This document shows, piece by piece, positions 8,831-18,364 of a stretch of 64,000 bases of DNA; the stretch's first letter is position 1; every line of letters begins with the position of its first letter. The DNA lies in contig JADJZJ010000015.1 in assembly GCA_016715765.1 (NCBI GenBank), positions 1-64,000 on the forward strand. Reading direction: 5' to 3'. The notes beneath the pieces are model-generated. The model was given only the letters and a program-made list of their open reading frames with translations. It was not told where the DNA came from and searched no databases. Source of the DNA: Opitutaceae bacterium. GTDB lineage: Bacteria; Verrucomicrobiota; Verrucomicrobiia; Opitutales; Opitutaceae. Position numbers and translations under genes: made by a program.

Positions 8831-9856
8831 CTACTCCAGAAACGAGTCCTGCTTGGGGGCCTTGGCGGCGCGGCTGGCGGCCATTTCCTCGGGCGTGGCA
8901 TTGAGATGCCGGGGCGGCTTGGTGGTCTTTTGGGCCACGGCGATTTCGCGGTCGGCCACGATGCGGTCGCAGATCGCGTGAATGTGCATGCGCAGCCAGC
9001 GGGCGGTGCTGCTGGTGTCGGCATAGTCGGCCGGGCCATAGCCATGGATGCGGCCGGACTGCAGCAGGCGGTCGTTTTGTTCGAATTCGCCGCTGTGGGC
9101 CGGATTGTAGACGCCGTACGTCTTGCCGCCGCCGCTCTTCACCACGGAAAAACTCGGAATATCGCTCGGGCCGTCCGCGATATAGATCATGTTTTGGAAC
9201 GGAATCCGCCGGTCTTCCGGACGGATGTTCGCGTTCACCTCGATGGCGGCATTCTTGTTGGTGCCCTTGTTGATTTCAAAGAGCGCACGGGTCTTGGTCG
9301 TGTTGTCGATGACCATGCCGATCTGGGCGATGACCGCGTCGGCGGAAAGATTCATCTCGCTCTGCTCCAGGAAGCCCGGCTGCAGCGGATTCTCGATGAA
9401 TTCGCAGCCCCAGATGGCCTCGACGAAGGGGGCGATTTTGCTGCCGCGGATCATCTCCGCCAGGCCGGTGCTGACAATGTAGTGCTCCAGCCTGATGTCG
9501 TGCTTCCGGTACTCCGGTTTTTCCGCGGCATAACCCCTGGCCGTCTCGAAAAAACCCGGCAGGCCGGGATAGAACTCGATTTCGGCGCCGCAGGCGAACA
9601 GCTCCCGGTTGTTGAGCCGGCCGAACCTGCCCGCCAGGACGTAGGTCAGGATGTGGTTCAGGTAGCTGATCTCGCCCGAGAGATGGTAGCCGCGCCGGCG
9701 GTAGTTCTCCAGCATGGCGTTGGTTTCCGCCCAGAAGTTCGCTTCATCGATGCCATGGCGCCGGAATAGCGGCGCCTGCATGTAACCGGGGATTAAGGTC
9801 TTGTCGAAATCCCAGATGCAGGCGATGATGTTCTGTGTGAATAGCGTCGTTGGCAT
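8831..9856 (-). CDS. HAD-superfamily phosphatase
   Basis: A 341-residue cytoplasmic protein with HAD motif I near the N-terminus (IWDFDKTLIPG, first Asp the nucleophile) and a late motif IV-like DGPSDIPSF around residue 240. Between them lies a large helical cap. The spacing and the DGPSD motif resemble phosphoserine phosphatase-like members that act on small phosphate esters, but the substrate is not evident. I chose the ATG at 9856 because homology begins immediately (MPTTLFTQNIIACIWDFD). It is divergent from prfA with 105 bases between. The last 40 residues are polar and Lys/Ala-rich. Confidence 0.8.
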   Translation of the reverse strand: MPTTLFTQNIIACIWDFDKTLIPGYMQAPLFRRHGIDEANFWAETNAMLENYRRRGYHLSGEISYLNHILTYVLAGRFGRLNNRELFACGAEIEFYPGLPGFFETARGYAAEKPEYRKHDIRLEHYIVSTGLAEMIRGSKIAPFVEAIWGCEFIENPLQPGFLEQSEMNLSADAVIAQIGMVIDNTTKTRALFEINKGTNKNAAIEVNANIRPEDRRIPFQNMIYIADGPSDIPSFSVVKSGGGKTYGVYNPAHSGEFEQNDRLLQSGRIHGYGPADYADTSSTARWLRMHIHAICDRIVADREIAVAQKTTKPPRHLNATPEEMAASRAAKAPKQDSFLE

Positions 9857-9961
9857 TGCTGATCGGCACCGGTAGGGTTGCTTCCCGCCGGCATAACGAG
9901 CCTTGTTTGGCCGCTCCAGACGGCCCACGCAATTATCAAATGACCCAGCGCCGCAACCTGC

Positions 9962-11083
9962 ATGGACGAACTTCCCGACATCACTCCCTTTCAACGCCGC
10001 CTCGACGAACTCGGTGCGCAGATGGCCGATCCGGCCTTCTATCAGAATCAGCGCAAAGCGGCCGAGGTCACCCGCGAGCAGCAGAAACTCCAGAGCCTCG
10101 TGGCCGATTATGAACGGCACCGGAAACTGGCGGGTGAAATCGCCGAGGCCCGGGAATTGCAGCGGGACCCGAACGGGGATCCCGAACTGAAGGAACTGGC
10201 CGGGGCGGAATTGACGGCCCTCGCGGAGCAATGCGAGCAGCTGCGCAAGGCGGTCCTGCTGGCGATGATCCCGCCCGAACCGACGGATTCACGCGACACC
10301 GTGATGGAAATCCGGGCCGGCACGGGAGGCGACGAGGCCAGCCTCTTTGCGGCGGAGTTGTTCCGACTTTACACCAAGTACGCGGAATCGCGGGGCTGGG
10401 CCATCCAGCCGATGAGCAGCAGTACTTCCGAACGCGGGGGATTCAAGGAGGTGATCTTCCTCATCACCGGCACCGACGTCTACCGGCAGCTGAAGTACGA
10501 GAGCGGCGTCCACCGCGTGCAGCGCGTGCCCGTCACCGAGGCCAACGGGCGCATCCATACCTCGACCGTCACCGTCGCCGTCCTCCCGGAGGCGGAGGAA
10601 GTCGATATCAAGATCGATCCGCAGGACCTGGAAATCACGGTCCAGCGCGCCAGTGGCCCGGGCGGGCAGGGCGTGAACACCACGGACTCCGCGGTGCGCA
10701 TCATCCACAAGCCCACCGGCATGATCGTGTTTTGCGCGGACGGACGTTCCCAGCAGAAGAACAAGGCCAGCGCGTTCGCGGTGCTGCGTTCCCGGCTGCT
10801 CAAGTTGCGCGAGGACGAGGAACGCGCCAAGTATGCGGCCGAACGCCGCAACCAGATCGGTTCCGGCGACCGCAGCGAGCGCATCCGCACCTACAACTTC
10901 CCGCAAAACCGCCTGACCGACCACCGGATCGGGCTCACCCTGTACAACCTGCCCCAGGTCATGGAGGGCGCGATCGATCCGGTCATCCAGGCGCTGCAGA
11001 AGGCGGACTACGAGGAGAAGCTGGCGCGGCTGACCGGCCAGCCGGTGCTGACCCGCAGCCAGCGCGCCGAGGATGAGGACTGA
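9962..11083 (+). CDS. prfA: Peptide chain release factor 1
   Basis: A 373-residue class I release factor. The peptidyl-tRNA hydrolysis motif is GPGGQGVNTTDSAVR near residue 230. The stop-codon recognition loop reads RVPVTEANGRIHTS; the PxT tripeptide (here PVT) marks RF1, which reads UAG and UAA, and not RF2 (SPF). Length and domain order match the family. It is followed after one base by prmC, whose product methylates the Gln of its GGQ motif, so the two form a natural unit. Confidence 0.97.
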   Translation: MDELPDITPFQRRLDELGAQMADPAFYQNQRKAAEVTREQQKLQSLVADYERHRKLAGEIAEARELQRDPNGDPELKELAGAELTALAEQCEQLRKAVLLAMIPPEPTDSRDTVMEIRAGTGGDEASLFAAELFRLYTKYAESRGWAIQPMSSSTSERGGFKEVIFLITGTDVYRQLKYESGVHRVQRVPVTEANGRIHTSTVTVAVLPEAEEVDIKIDPQDLEITVQRASGPGGQGVNTTDSAVRIIHKPTGMIVFCADGRSQQKNKASAFAVLRSRLLKLREDEERAKYAAERRNQIGSGDRSERIRTYNFPQNRLTDHRIGLTLYNLPQVMEGAIDPVIQALQKADYEEKLARLTGQPVLTRSQRAEDED

Positions 11084-11084
11084 G

Positions 11085-11927
11085 ATGCTCACCGTCCTCG
11101 AGATCATCAAGCGGTCCTCGGAATTCCTCGCCGGAAAGGGAGTGGAAAGCGCCCGGCTCAATGCCGAACTGCTCATCGGCCAGGCGCTCGGCCTGAAGCG
11201 CATGCAGCTCTACCTGCAGTTCGAGCGGCCGCTCACCGAGATCGAACTGGAAAAGATCCGCCCCCTGATGCGCCGGCGCGGCCTGCGCGAGCCGCTCCAG
11301 CACATTCTGGGCGAGACCGGCTTCATGGGACTGACGCTCAAGGTGGATCGCCGGGCGCTCATTCCGCGGCCGGAAACCGAGCAATTGGTGGAACTGATCT
11401 GCCAGCGACTCCCGGCCGCACCACGGCAGATCCTGGACCTCGGAACCGGTACCGGCGCGATCGCCCTGGCACTGGCGCAACATTATCCTGAAGCGGCCGT
11501 GACCGGCACCGACAGCAGCGCCGAGGCGCTGGCACTGGCCCGGGAAAACGCCGTGGCGAACGCCCTCGCGGATCGCGTGAACTGGGTGCAATCCGACTGG
11601 TTTGCGGGACTGCCGGGCATGCGCTTCGATCTCGTGGTTTCAAATCCGCCCTACCTGTCGGAGGCCGAGGTCGCCGCGACCGAGCCGGAGGTGAAGAATC
11701 ATGAGCCGCATGCGGCGCTCACCCCGGGAGGCGACGGATTGTCCGCCCTCCACCGGATCATCAGCGAGGCGCCCGATCACCTCGAACCGGGCGGGCTGCT
11801 GGCCTTGGAAACAGGCATCACCCAACATGCCGGGCTCCTGGAAAAATTACAGCAACACGGTTTTGTCCGCAGCGAATCGAAGCCGGACCTGACCGGTCGC
11901 GATCGGTATGTCTTCGCGTGGCGATGA
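11085..11927 (+). CDS. prmC: Release factor glutamine methyltransferase
   Basis: A 280-residue SAM-dependent N5-glutamine methyltransferase that modifies the GGQ motif of release factors. The N-terminal helical domain (to about residue 75) is followed by the Rossmann-type domain with the SAM loop ILDLGTGTGAIALAL and the catalytic SNPPYLSE motif. I prefer the ATG at 11085, two bases after the prfA stop; an in-frame ATG at 11073 would overlap prfA by 11 bases. Operon with prfA is the conserved arrangement. Confidence 0.96.
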   Translation: MLTVLEIIKRSSEFLAGKGVESARLNAELLIGQALGLKRMQLYLQFERPLTEIELEKIRPLMRRRGLREPLQHILGETGFMGLTLKVDRRALIPRPETEQLVELICQRLPAAPRQILDLGTGTGAIALALAQHYPEAAVTGTDSSAEALALARENAVANALADRVNWVQSDWFAGLPGMRFDLVVSNPPYLSEAEVAATEPEVKNHEPHAALTPGGDGLSALHRIISEAPDHLEPGGLLALETGITQHAGLLEKLQQHGFVRSESKPDLTGRDRYVFAWR

Positions 11928-11939
11928 CCCGTGCAGGTT

Positions 11940-12136
11940 GTAGGAGCGGCTTTATGCCGCGATGGTGCGCATGAGATCGCGGCGTAAAGCCGCTCCTACA
12001 ATTAAGTCCAATGCTCCCAACAAAAGGCGGGAGCCTGATTGCAGGCGATGATCGATGTAGGGCTGGACCTTGGTCCAGCCGCGAATGTCGCTCGAGCTTT
12101 GCAGCGTTATCAGGCTGCACCAAGGTGCAGCCCTAC
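11940..12136. repeat. Two consecutive GTAG REP pairs of different stem families
   Basis: The first pair is 11940-11999 (GGAGCGGCTTTATGCC family, as at 4006-4065). The second is 12057-12136 (GTAGGGCTGGACCTTGG stem, as at 45260-45338). The second pair is itself flanked by a further inverted repeat, GGGAGCCTG...GCAGGCGATG at about 12028-12050 and its reverse at about 12155-12185. All lie between the convergent prmC and protease genes. Confidence 0.75.
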
Positions 12137-12215
12137 AGGTCGGAGCCTCTCAATCCATCGCCTGCAGGCAGGCTCCTGCCTGTAGCAGCAGACTCTCCCG
12201 ACGTGACCTCAGCCT

Positions 12216-14432
12216 TTATTGACGAGGCGCGGTCAGCGGGAGGCGGTTGTTGGCGAGATTGGATTCGTTCTGGCCCAGCTTGATCGCGTCGTAGATCACG
12301 CGGAATGATTCGCGCAGATTGACATCCACCTTGGCATAGGAGCCATCGTCGTCGTCCGTGCTGAGTTCGTCCGGCTCGGCGTCGCCGGTTTCAGCATCGG
12401 CCGCCGGCGGGGCTTTGATCGGCTTGGGCGGCGGGGGGACCAGGTGAAATTCAGTGTAGGGATAGTCGTCCTTCGCCAGCTTGAGCTTCATCTCCTTCAT
12501 CTCCTTGCGGAAGGCGGCATCGACTTCGCGCTGGGCCTTGCGCGTTTCGAGGTTGAGCGGGATCAGCTTCTGCTCCTGCCGGCTCCGGAACCAGTCCACG
12601 TTCTTTTGCAGGTAGGTGAATTCCTCCAGCTTGCCCTGGCGTTCGATGCTGCGCTGGCGCAGCGATTCCACCAATTGGGGATCGAGCGGGTTGCCGTCAA
12701 AAAAGCTGTTCGGAATCTCGTCCCAGACCAGCGCATGCGGCATGTCGGACTCACCGATCGGCAGATGGTCCTCGATCGAGGGGAGCACGATGTCGGGCAC
12801 CACGCCCTTCAGCTGCGTCGAGGCGCCGCTGGGCAGGTAATACTTTTGCACGGTGATCTTGGTCGCCCCGGTCTTGGCCGGAGTCCGCATGAGCTGGGGC
12901 AGAAAATCCTTCATCTCCAGCACCGTCTGGACCGAGCCCTTGCCGTGGGTGGAACTGTCGCCGATCACGATGGCCCGGCCGTAGTTCTGGAGGGCGCCGG
13001 CAACGATCTCCGAAGCCGAGGCGCTGAATCGGTCAACGAGCACGGCCAGCGGACCGTCGTAGGCGATCTGGCTGTCTTCATCGCTGTCCACCGCGATTTC
13101 ACCGGAGGAACTCTTCACCTGCACCACCGGGCCCTGCTTGATGAACAGGCCGGTCAACTGGGTGGCTTCCGTCAGATAGCCGCCGCCGTTGCGCCGCAGG
13201 TCCAGCACCAGGCCCTTGGCTCCGGCCTGGGTCAGCTGGGTGATCAGCTTGGCGACGTCCTGGGTGGCGCTGGTCTTTTCCTTTTCCGCCTCCGGCGCAT
13301 CCTTGCCGGCGGGACCGTAGAAAGAGGGCAGCGTGATCACGCCCATGGGCACGGTTTCGCCGTTGGCGCCCGGGACCTGGAAGATCGCCCCGTGGGCGCG
13401 GGCGGAGTTCAGCTTGACCACATCGCGGATGATGACGACCTCCCGGCGGGACGAGGGATCGGTCGCTTCCGCGGGCTGGACCAGGAGGGTCACCTTGCTG
13501 TGCTTGGGTCCGCGGATCAGGTCCACGATCTTGCGCAGCTTCATGCCGATGATCTCCACCGGCTCGCCGTTCTCCTGCTGCACCGAGATGATCTTGTCGT
13601 TGGGCTTGAGCTGCTTGCCCAGGTCGGCCGGACCGCCGGGCACGATTTCCTTCACGGAGCAGAGGTCCTCCTCGATGCCCAGCAGCGCGCCGATGCCCAC
13701 CAGTTCGAGTTTCATCTGGATGCCGAAGTCCTCGTAGGTGTCGGCGGAAAAATAGGTGGAGTGGGGATCGTAGAGGCGGGCCACGGTGGAGAGGAACAGT
13801 TCGGCCAGGTCGCTGGCCTCGATGTCGGCGAGATTCTTCAGCATCCGCTCGTAGCGCTTGCGCACCGTCTGCTTGGCCTCCTCCTCGGTTTTCTTGTTCA
13901 GCATCTCGGCGATGAGCTCGTACTTGAGCCGCTGCCGCCAGAGTTCATCCGCGGCCCCGGGATTGGCGGGCCATTCCGACTTGGTGCGGTCCACCCGGTA
14001 GACCTCGTTGGTGGTGAAATCGAATTTCCCGTCGAGTTCGGTGAAGATCCAGTTGATGCGGTCGGTGGTGCGCTTTTCGTAGACCGAAAAGACGTCGTAG
14101 GCCGCGTCGATTTTGCCGATGGCGCTGATGTTCCAATAGAGCGTCTTGTTGAAGCGCGTCTCGAAGTCCGTCTTGTCGCTGTGGAGGAAAAACAGCTTCT
14201 GGCCGTCGAGCGACGCCATGTAGTCGGGGATGACCTGGGCGTAATCGCTGCTGCGCACGGCATCGCGGTTGTAGTGCCATTGCTCGAGCATCTTCACCAT
14301 CGTGCTCACCTCGGCCGTGATGGTTGGCGAAGCGGTGAACTTGCGGTCCGTGAGGCCCAGCGCCGTGGTGGCGAGGAGCAGCAGGGCGAGGGTGTGGGCG
14401 AGGTGACGGACTGATTTCATTCGGAAACGCAT
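12216..14432 (-). CDS. prc: Carboxy-terminal (tail-specific) protease, S41 family
   Basis: A periplasmic S41 serine protease of about 738 residues, a size close to E. coli Prc. It degrades periplasmic proteins from their C-termini. It has an N-terminal signal segment (HTLALLLLATTALGL), a long helical N-terminal region, a PDZ domain (around GIGALLGIEEDLCSVKEI) and the S41 core with LVLDLRRNGGGYL. The catalytic Ser is in FSASASEIV and the Lys in STHGKGSVQT. A C-terminal helical domain (about 200 residues) ends with acidic low-complexity sequence. ATGs at 14432 and 14420 are both plausible; neither has a clear ribosome-binding site. The next gene downstream in the same direction is far away, so it is probably monocistronic. 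Confidence 0.92.
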   Translation of the reverse strand: MRFRMKSVRHLAHTLALLLLATTALGLTDRKFTASPTITAEVSTMVKMLEQWHYNRDAVRSSDYAQVIPDYMASLDGQKLFFLHSDKTDFETRFNKTLYWNISAIGKIDAAYDVFSVYEKRTTDRINWIFTELDGKFDFTTNEVYRVDRTKSEWPANPGAADELWRQRLKYELIAEMLNKKTEEEAKQTVRKRYERMLKNLADIEASDLAELFLSTVARLYDPHSTYFSADTYEDFGIQMKLELVGIGALLGIEEDLCSVKEIVPGGPADLGKQLKPNDKIISVQQENGEPVEIIGMKLRKIVDLIRGPKHSKVTLLVQPAEATDPSSRREVVIIRDVVKLNSARAHGAIFQVPGANGETVPMGVITLPSFYGPAGKDAPEAEKEKTSATQDVAKLITQLTQAGAKGLVLDLRRNGGGYLTEATQLTGLFIKQGPVVQVKSSSGEIAVDSDEDSQIAYDGPLAVLVDRFSASASEIVAGALQNYGRAIVIGDSSTHGKGSVQTVLEMKDFLPQLMRTPAKTGATKITVQKYYLPSGASTQLKGVVPDIVLPSIEDHLPIGESDMPHALVWDEIPNSFFDGNPLDPQLVESLRQRSIERQGKLEEFTYLQKNVDWFRSRQEQKLIPLNLETRKAQREVDAAFRKEMKEMKLKLAKDDYPYTEFHLVPPPPKPIKAPPAADAETGDAEPDELSTDDDDGSYAKVDVNLRESFRVIYDAIKLGQNESNLANNRLPLTAPRQ

Positions 14433-14514
14433 GGGGTTCTTGAGATGGGTGTGGGCGCGCAATGTTTCACTCTATTTGCATCTGGCGGTTTATTGCGGGG
14501 ATTGCCGGTGGCGT

Positions 14515-15414
14515 TTAGCGCCGGCTGAGCAGATCCTTGGCACTGTCCAGCAGACGTTTTTCATCCGGCGTGAGGGCGCCGAAGCCCTCGCTGTTGATCT
14601 TGTCGAGGATGCGGTCGACCTCGACCTTGAGATCGCGGCGATTCGGGGTGATCGAGGCGGCCGGATCGGTGTCATCCCGGGCCGGTTCCTTCCGGTTCGG
14701 ACGCTTTTCCGACCTGGTGTGGCTGGAAAAGCGCCAGGTCAGCCGCCACTCGCGGTCATGCACGTAGCGGAAGTAAACCCAGCCGGCCAGCATGCCGCCC
14801 AGGTGGGCCGAGTGCGCGATGCCGAAGGGGGAAAGCGCGCCCATGATCTCGTAGAAGGCAAAGCCGGTGAGATCGAGCAGCACCACGGCCATGGCGACGT
14901 GCTTGGGCTTGAGGGTGACGGGAAGAATGAAGAACAGCAGGAAGGTCACCGGCCGGTTCGGGTAAAAGCCGGCATAGATGATCAGCAGGCCGCAGGTGGC
15001 GGCGGACGCACCGATCACGCTTCCGCCGGCCTGCCAGTTGGTCGCCGTCCACAGCAGTCCACCCGTCAACACGGTCGCCAGGTAGACGATGAGGAAACGC
15101 CGGCTGCCCAGTTGGGGGATCAGTTCACGACCCAGAAAATAGATGCCCAGCAGGTTGGCCAGGATGTGGAGCAGATTGCGCGGGTCATGCAGGAAGCCGT
15201 AGGTCAGCAGCGTCCAGACCTTGCCGGACATGATGGCCTCAGGGCTAAGGGCGAAATTTCCCTCAATGAAATAGCCTGCGTTAAACCAGCGCAGGAAAAC
15301 GTTTTGCAGAATAAATCCCGCCACCACCGCCGAGATCAGCCAAGCCATGACCGACATCCCGCCGGAGCGGTACGGCTCGGAGTTGTCGCGCATGTAATGA
15401 CGGTCGGATAGCAT
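14515..15414 (-). CDS. Rhomboid family intramembrane serine protease
   Basis: A 299-residue protein with six predicted membrane segments. The catalytic dyad is the Ser of VIGASAATCG in TM4 and the His of GIAHSAHLGGMLAG in TM6, with an HILAN segment in TM2. A cytoplasmic C-terminal tail of about 85 residues is rich in charged residues and ends in a helical stretch (DRILDKINSEGFGALTPDE) common in bacterial rhomboids. I use the ATG at 15414; another ATG at 15393 is possible. It is transcribed divergently from the ferredoxin gene. Confidence 0.92.
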   Translation of the reverse strand: MLSDRHYMRDNSEPYRSGGMSVMAWLISAVVAGFILQNVFLRWFNAGYFIEGNFALSPEAIMSGKVWTLLTYGFLHDPRNLLHILANLLGIYFLGRELIPQLGSRRFLIVYLATVLTGGLLWTATNWQAGGSVIGASAATCGLLIIYAGFYPNRPVTFLLFFILPVTLKPKHVAMAVVLLDLTGFAFYEIMGALSPFGIAHSAHLGGMLAGWVYFRYVHDREWRLTWRFSSHTRSEKRPNRKEPARDDTDPAASITPNRRDLKVEVDRILDKINSEGFGALTPDEKRLLDSAKDLLSRR

Positions 15415-15566
15415 TTCCGGGAAAGAAGTAGGTTTTGATTTCACCAAACACAAGCAGACAGGAGTCATTCTCCTTCGCTGCGGCGCTGGATAAATGCTGC
15501 GGTTAAGACAACGGGGAATACGTGCCCTCTTGACAGCGCCGCCGAATGCTATCTTTTTCGCCAAAC

Positions 15567-15803
15567 ATGGCTAACAAAGCTGACAAGTGGGCTGAGAATG
15601 CCCCGGGAAAATTCTTCGTGGATCAACAGTGCATTGATTGCGATCTTTGCCGCGAAACCGCTCCGAGTTTCTTCACCCGGCATGACGAGGGTGGCTTTTC
15701 CTATGTGCACAAGCAGCCGACGACCGAAGAGGAAGTCGCGCAGTGCATGGAAGCCCTTGAAGGCTGCCCGGTTGAGGCCATCGGCAACGACGGCGAGGAA
15801 TAA
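15567..15803 (+). CDS. Single-cluster 4Fe-4S ferredoxin
   Basis: A 78-residue soluble electron carrier. CIDCDLC supplies three cluster ligands and GCPVEAIG the fourth, so one [4Fe-4S] cluster is expected. A paralogue lies beside korAB at 50059-50292. A TTGACA at 15530-15535 may be a -35 box, though no -10 box fits at 17 bases. A terminator directly follows, indicating a monocistronic transcript. Confidence 0.92.
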   Translation: MANKADKWAENAPGKFFVDQQCIDCDLCRETAPSFFTRHDEGGFSYVHKQPTTEEEVAQCMEALEGCPVEAIGNDGEE

Positions 15804-15840
15804 TCCGCGCCAAGGCGCCGCTTCGCCTGGAAGTTTCAAG

Positions 15841-15867
15841 CCCGGCTTTTCCGCCGGGTTTTTTCGT
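15841..15867 (+). terminator. Rho-independent terminator after the ferredoxin gene
   Basis: CCCGGC and GCCGGG form the stem around a short TTTTCC loop, followed by six T. Confidence 0.85.
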
Positions 15868-15938
15868 GTCTGGATATCAATAATGTAGCCGTGCTCGCTG
15901 GCCCGGTTGTCACCAGACACGGCGACTTGTCTCCTAGG

Positions 15939-16005
15939 GTAGGGCCCGGCCTCCCTCCTTCGCCCGGACTAGGGAGGGCAGCTCGGACGGGCCGTCAATG
16001 GCAGG
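15939..16005. repeat. Degenerate GTAG REP pair
   Basis: GTAGGGCCCGGCCTCC begins at 15939, and an imperfect inverted arm (GCTCGGACGGGCCG) ends near 16000. It resembles the element at 20748-20847. The rest of 15868-16093 shows no gene. Confidence 0.45.
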
Positions 16006-16093
16006 CGCAGCCTCAGGCCGGTCCGGCGGCGGCGCGTTGGCCCTGGGCACCCAAGGGTTTGACATTCCGCCACGGGCACGGGTTTTTGTAGGG

Positions 16094-18160
16094 ATGAACC
16101 CCAATCCCTTTCTCGATCCCTCGTTCCACATCCGCTGGTCGGAGCTGGTCCCCGCTCACATCGCGCCGGCCATCACCGCGGCCTTATCCCGTGCCGAAGC
16201 CGCGATCGCCGCCATCGCGAATCAGCCCCTCGAGGGCGTGAGCTACGAGAGTACCTTCCTGGCCCTCGAAAAGGCCACCGAGGAGCTGAACGTGGCGTGG
16301 GCCAAGGTCGGACACCTCCAGTCGGTCGCCGACGAACCGGTGCTGCGGGCCGCGTTCAATGAGATGCTGCCCAAGGTGAGCGCGTTTTATGCCCGGATCC
16401 CGCTCGATCCGGCCTTGTGGTCGCGGCTCAAGGCCTTTGCCGCCAAGCCGGCGGCGTCAGGCCTGCAGGGTGTGCACCGGCGGTTCTTTGAGGAGACGCT
16501 CGCGGACTTCCGCCAGGCGGGGGCCGACCTGCCGGAAGCCGCGCGGCAGCGGCTTGAGGCCCTGCAGAGCGAACTGGCCCAGATCACCCAGAAATATTCC
16601 GAGAACGTGCTCGATGCCACCAATGCCTGGGAACTGATCGTCACCGACGAAGCCCGGCTCCAGGGATTGCCCGCGCACGCCAAGGCCGAGGCGCGCCGCA
16701 AGGCCGAGGCGAAGGGGCGGGGGACGCCGGACCAGCCCGCCTGGCGTTTCACGCTGCAGCAGCCCTCGCAGGAACCGTTCATGACCTATGTGGAGGACGC
16801 GGCCCTGCGCCGGGAAATGTGGACCGCCTCATCCCAGGTCGGCGCCGTGGCGCCTTACGACAACACGGCGCTGATCAAGCGCATCCTCGAATTGCGGGCC
16901 GAGAAAGCCGCGCTCCTGGGCATGAAGGATTTTTCCGACCTGGTCCTGCAGCGCCGCATGGCGAAGTCCGGCGCGCGGGCGCTCGCCTTCATCGAGGACC
17001 TGCAGCAGCGCGCCCAGCCGGCCTTCGCCCGGGAGTGCCGTGAACTGGAGGAATTCAAGGCGCAGCAGACCGGAGCGCCGGCGGGCCGGCTGGCCCCGTG
17101 GGAAATCGCATTCTGGGCGGAAAGGCTCCGGCAGGCCCGCCACGCTTTTGATGAGGAGAAGTTACGGCCGTATTTTCCGATGGACCGGGTGGTCGCCGGG
17201 ATGTTCGAGCTCGTGCACCGCATCTTCGGCCTGCAGGTCGTGGCGCGGGCCGCCGGCGAGGTCGAGGTCTGGCATCCGGATGTCCGCTGCTATGAATTGC
17301 GCGATGCCTCCGGCCGGTTGCTCGGCTCGTTCTATGCCGACTGGCATCCGCGCGAAGCGAAGCGCGGCGGGGCCTGGATGAATTACCTCATCACCGGCGG
17401 ACCGCAGCCCGACGGATCACGGCTCCCGCACCTCGGCCTCATTTGCGGCAACATGACGCCGCCCGCCGCCGGCCGGCCGGCGCTGCTCACACATCGCGAG
17501 GTCGAGACGGTCTTCCACGAATTCGGGCACCTGCTGCATCACCTCCTCGGTGAGGTGGAAATCAAGTCGCTCAACGGCGTCAATGTGGCGTGGGACTTCG
17601 TCGAACTCCCCTCGCAGATCATGGAGAACTGGTGCTGGGAGCGGGCGAGCCTCGATCTCTTTGCCCGGCATCACGAGACCGGGGCGACGTTGCCAGATGA
17701 TCTTTTTGCCCGCCTGACGTCGGCGCGGAATTTCCGGTCGGCGGCGGCGACCATGCGGCAGGTGAGTTTCGCCCGCGTGGACCTGCTCCTGCACCGCCGC
17801 ACGGCCGAATTTCTCGCGGCCCCGGACCTGATCGCGGCGGCGGCGGCGGCCGTGGCGGACTGCCAGATTCCGACGGAGCCGCCCCAGCCGCTCATCATCC
17901 GGCGGTTCACGCATGTCTTCGGCGATCCCGTCGGCTACGCGGCGGCCTATTATTCCTACAAGTGGGCGGAGGTGCTCGATGCGGACGCGTTCACGCGCTT
18001 CAAGCGCGAGGGCATCTTCAATCCCCGGACCGGCGCCGAGTTCGTGCAGAAAATCCTCAGTCGCGGCAATTCCGCCGATCCGATGGAACTCTACCGGAGT
18101 TTCATGGGCCGCGAACCCGATCCGCAGGCCCTGCTGGTGCGCGCCGGTCTGGCGGCGTGA
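16094..18160 (+). CDS. prlC: Oligopeptidase A-type M3 metallopeptidase
   Basis: A 688-residue cytoplasmic zinc peptidase that cleaves short peptides, including released signal peptides in E. coli. The zinc-binding HEFGH begins at residue 475, followed by the third ligand and the conserved VELPSQIMENWCWE segment, which is characteristic of the oligopeptidase A branch. Length equals E. coli PrlC closely. I chose the ATG at 16094 because MNPNPFLDPSF matches the family start; the open frame extends further upstream into repeat sequence. It converges on the UroD-like gene. Confidence 0.94.
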   Translation: MNPNPFLDPSFHIRWSELVPAHIAPAITAALSRAEAAIAAIANQPLEGVSYESTFLALEKATEELNVAWAKVGHLQSVADEPVLRAAFNEMLPKVSAFYARIPLDPALWSRLKAFAAKPAASGLQGVHRRFFEETLADFRQAGADLPEAARQRLEALQSELAQITQKYSENVLDATNAWELIVTDEARLQGLPAHAKAEARRKAEAKGRGTPDQPAWRFTLQQPSQEPFMTYVEDAALRREMWTASSQVGAVAPYDNTALIKRILELRAEKAALLGMKDFSDLVLQRRMAKSGARALAFIEDLQQRAQPAFARECRELEEFKAQQTGAPAGRLAPWEIAFWAERLRQARHAFDEEKLRPYFPMDRVVAGMFELVHRIFGLQVVARAAGEVEVWHPDVRCYELRDASGRLLGSFYADWHPREAKRGGAWMNYLITGGPQPDGSRLPHLGLICGNMTPPAAGRPALLTHREVETVFHEFGHLLHHLLGEVEIKSLNGVNVAWDFVELPSQIMENWCWERASLDLFARHHETGATLPDDLFARLTSARNFRSAAATMRQVSFARVDLLLHRRTAEFLAAPDLIAAAAAAVADCQIPTEPPQPLIIRRFTHVFGDPVGYAAAYYSYKWAEVLDADAFTRFKREGIFNPRTGAEFVQKILSRGNSADPMELYRSFMGREPDPQALLVRAGLAA

Positions 18161-18173
18161 TGAGCAGGCAAAT

Positions 18174-18331
18174 GTAGGGCGGGGTCTCCGAACCCCGCCT
18201 GGGAGCGCGACCGCCCTCGGTCGCAATCTTGCGCCCACCTAACCAAGCCGAGAACGAGAAAGATAAAGAGAACGAGAAAGATTGGATTCCAGCGGAAGCA
18301 CAACAGGCGGGGTTCGGAGACCCCGCCCTAC
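18174..18331. repeat. GTAG REP pair (GGCGGGGTCTCCGAAC family), long loop
   Basis: GTAGGGCGGGGTCTCC at 18174 and its perfect inverted copy ending with CTAC at 18328-18331. The loop carries a GA-rich segment (GAGAACGAGAAAGA repeated, about 18249-18285) that recurs at about 46998-47035. Same stem family at 23979, 31926 and 58260. Confidence 0.85.
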
Positions 18332-18364
18332 ATCCCAACCCGCGGTCGTAAGCTTGCGGCGAAC

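Noticed and set aside
12444..14414. Long open frame on the + strand opposite the Prc protease (656 codons)
   Set aside because: It is antisense to a clear S41 protease with all motifs. High GC with low stop-codon frequency produces such shadow frames; its translation has no domain-like pattern.
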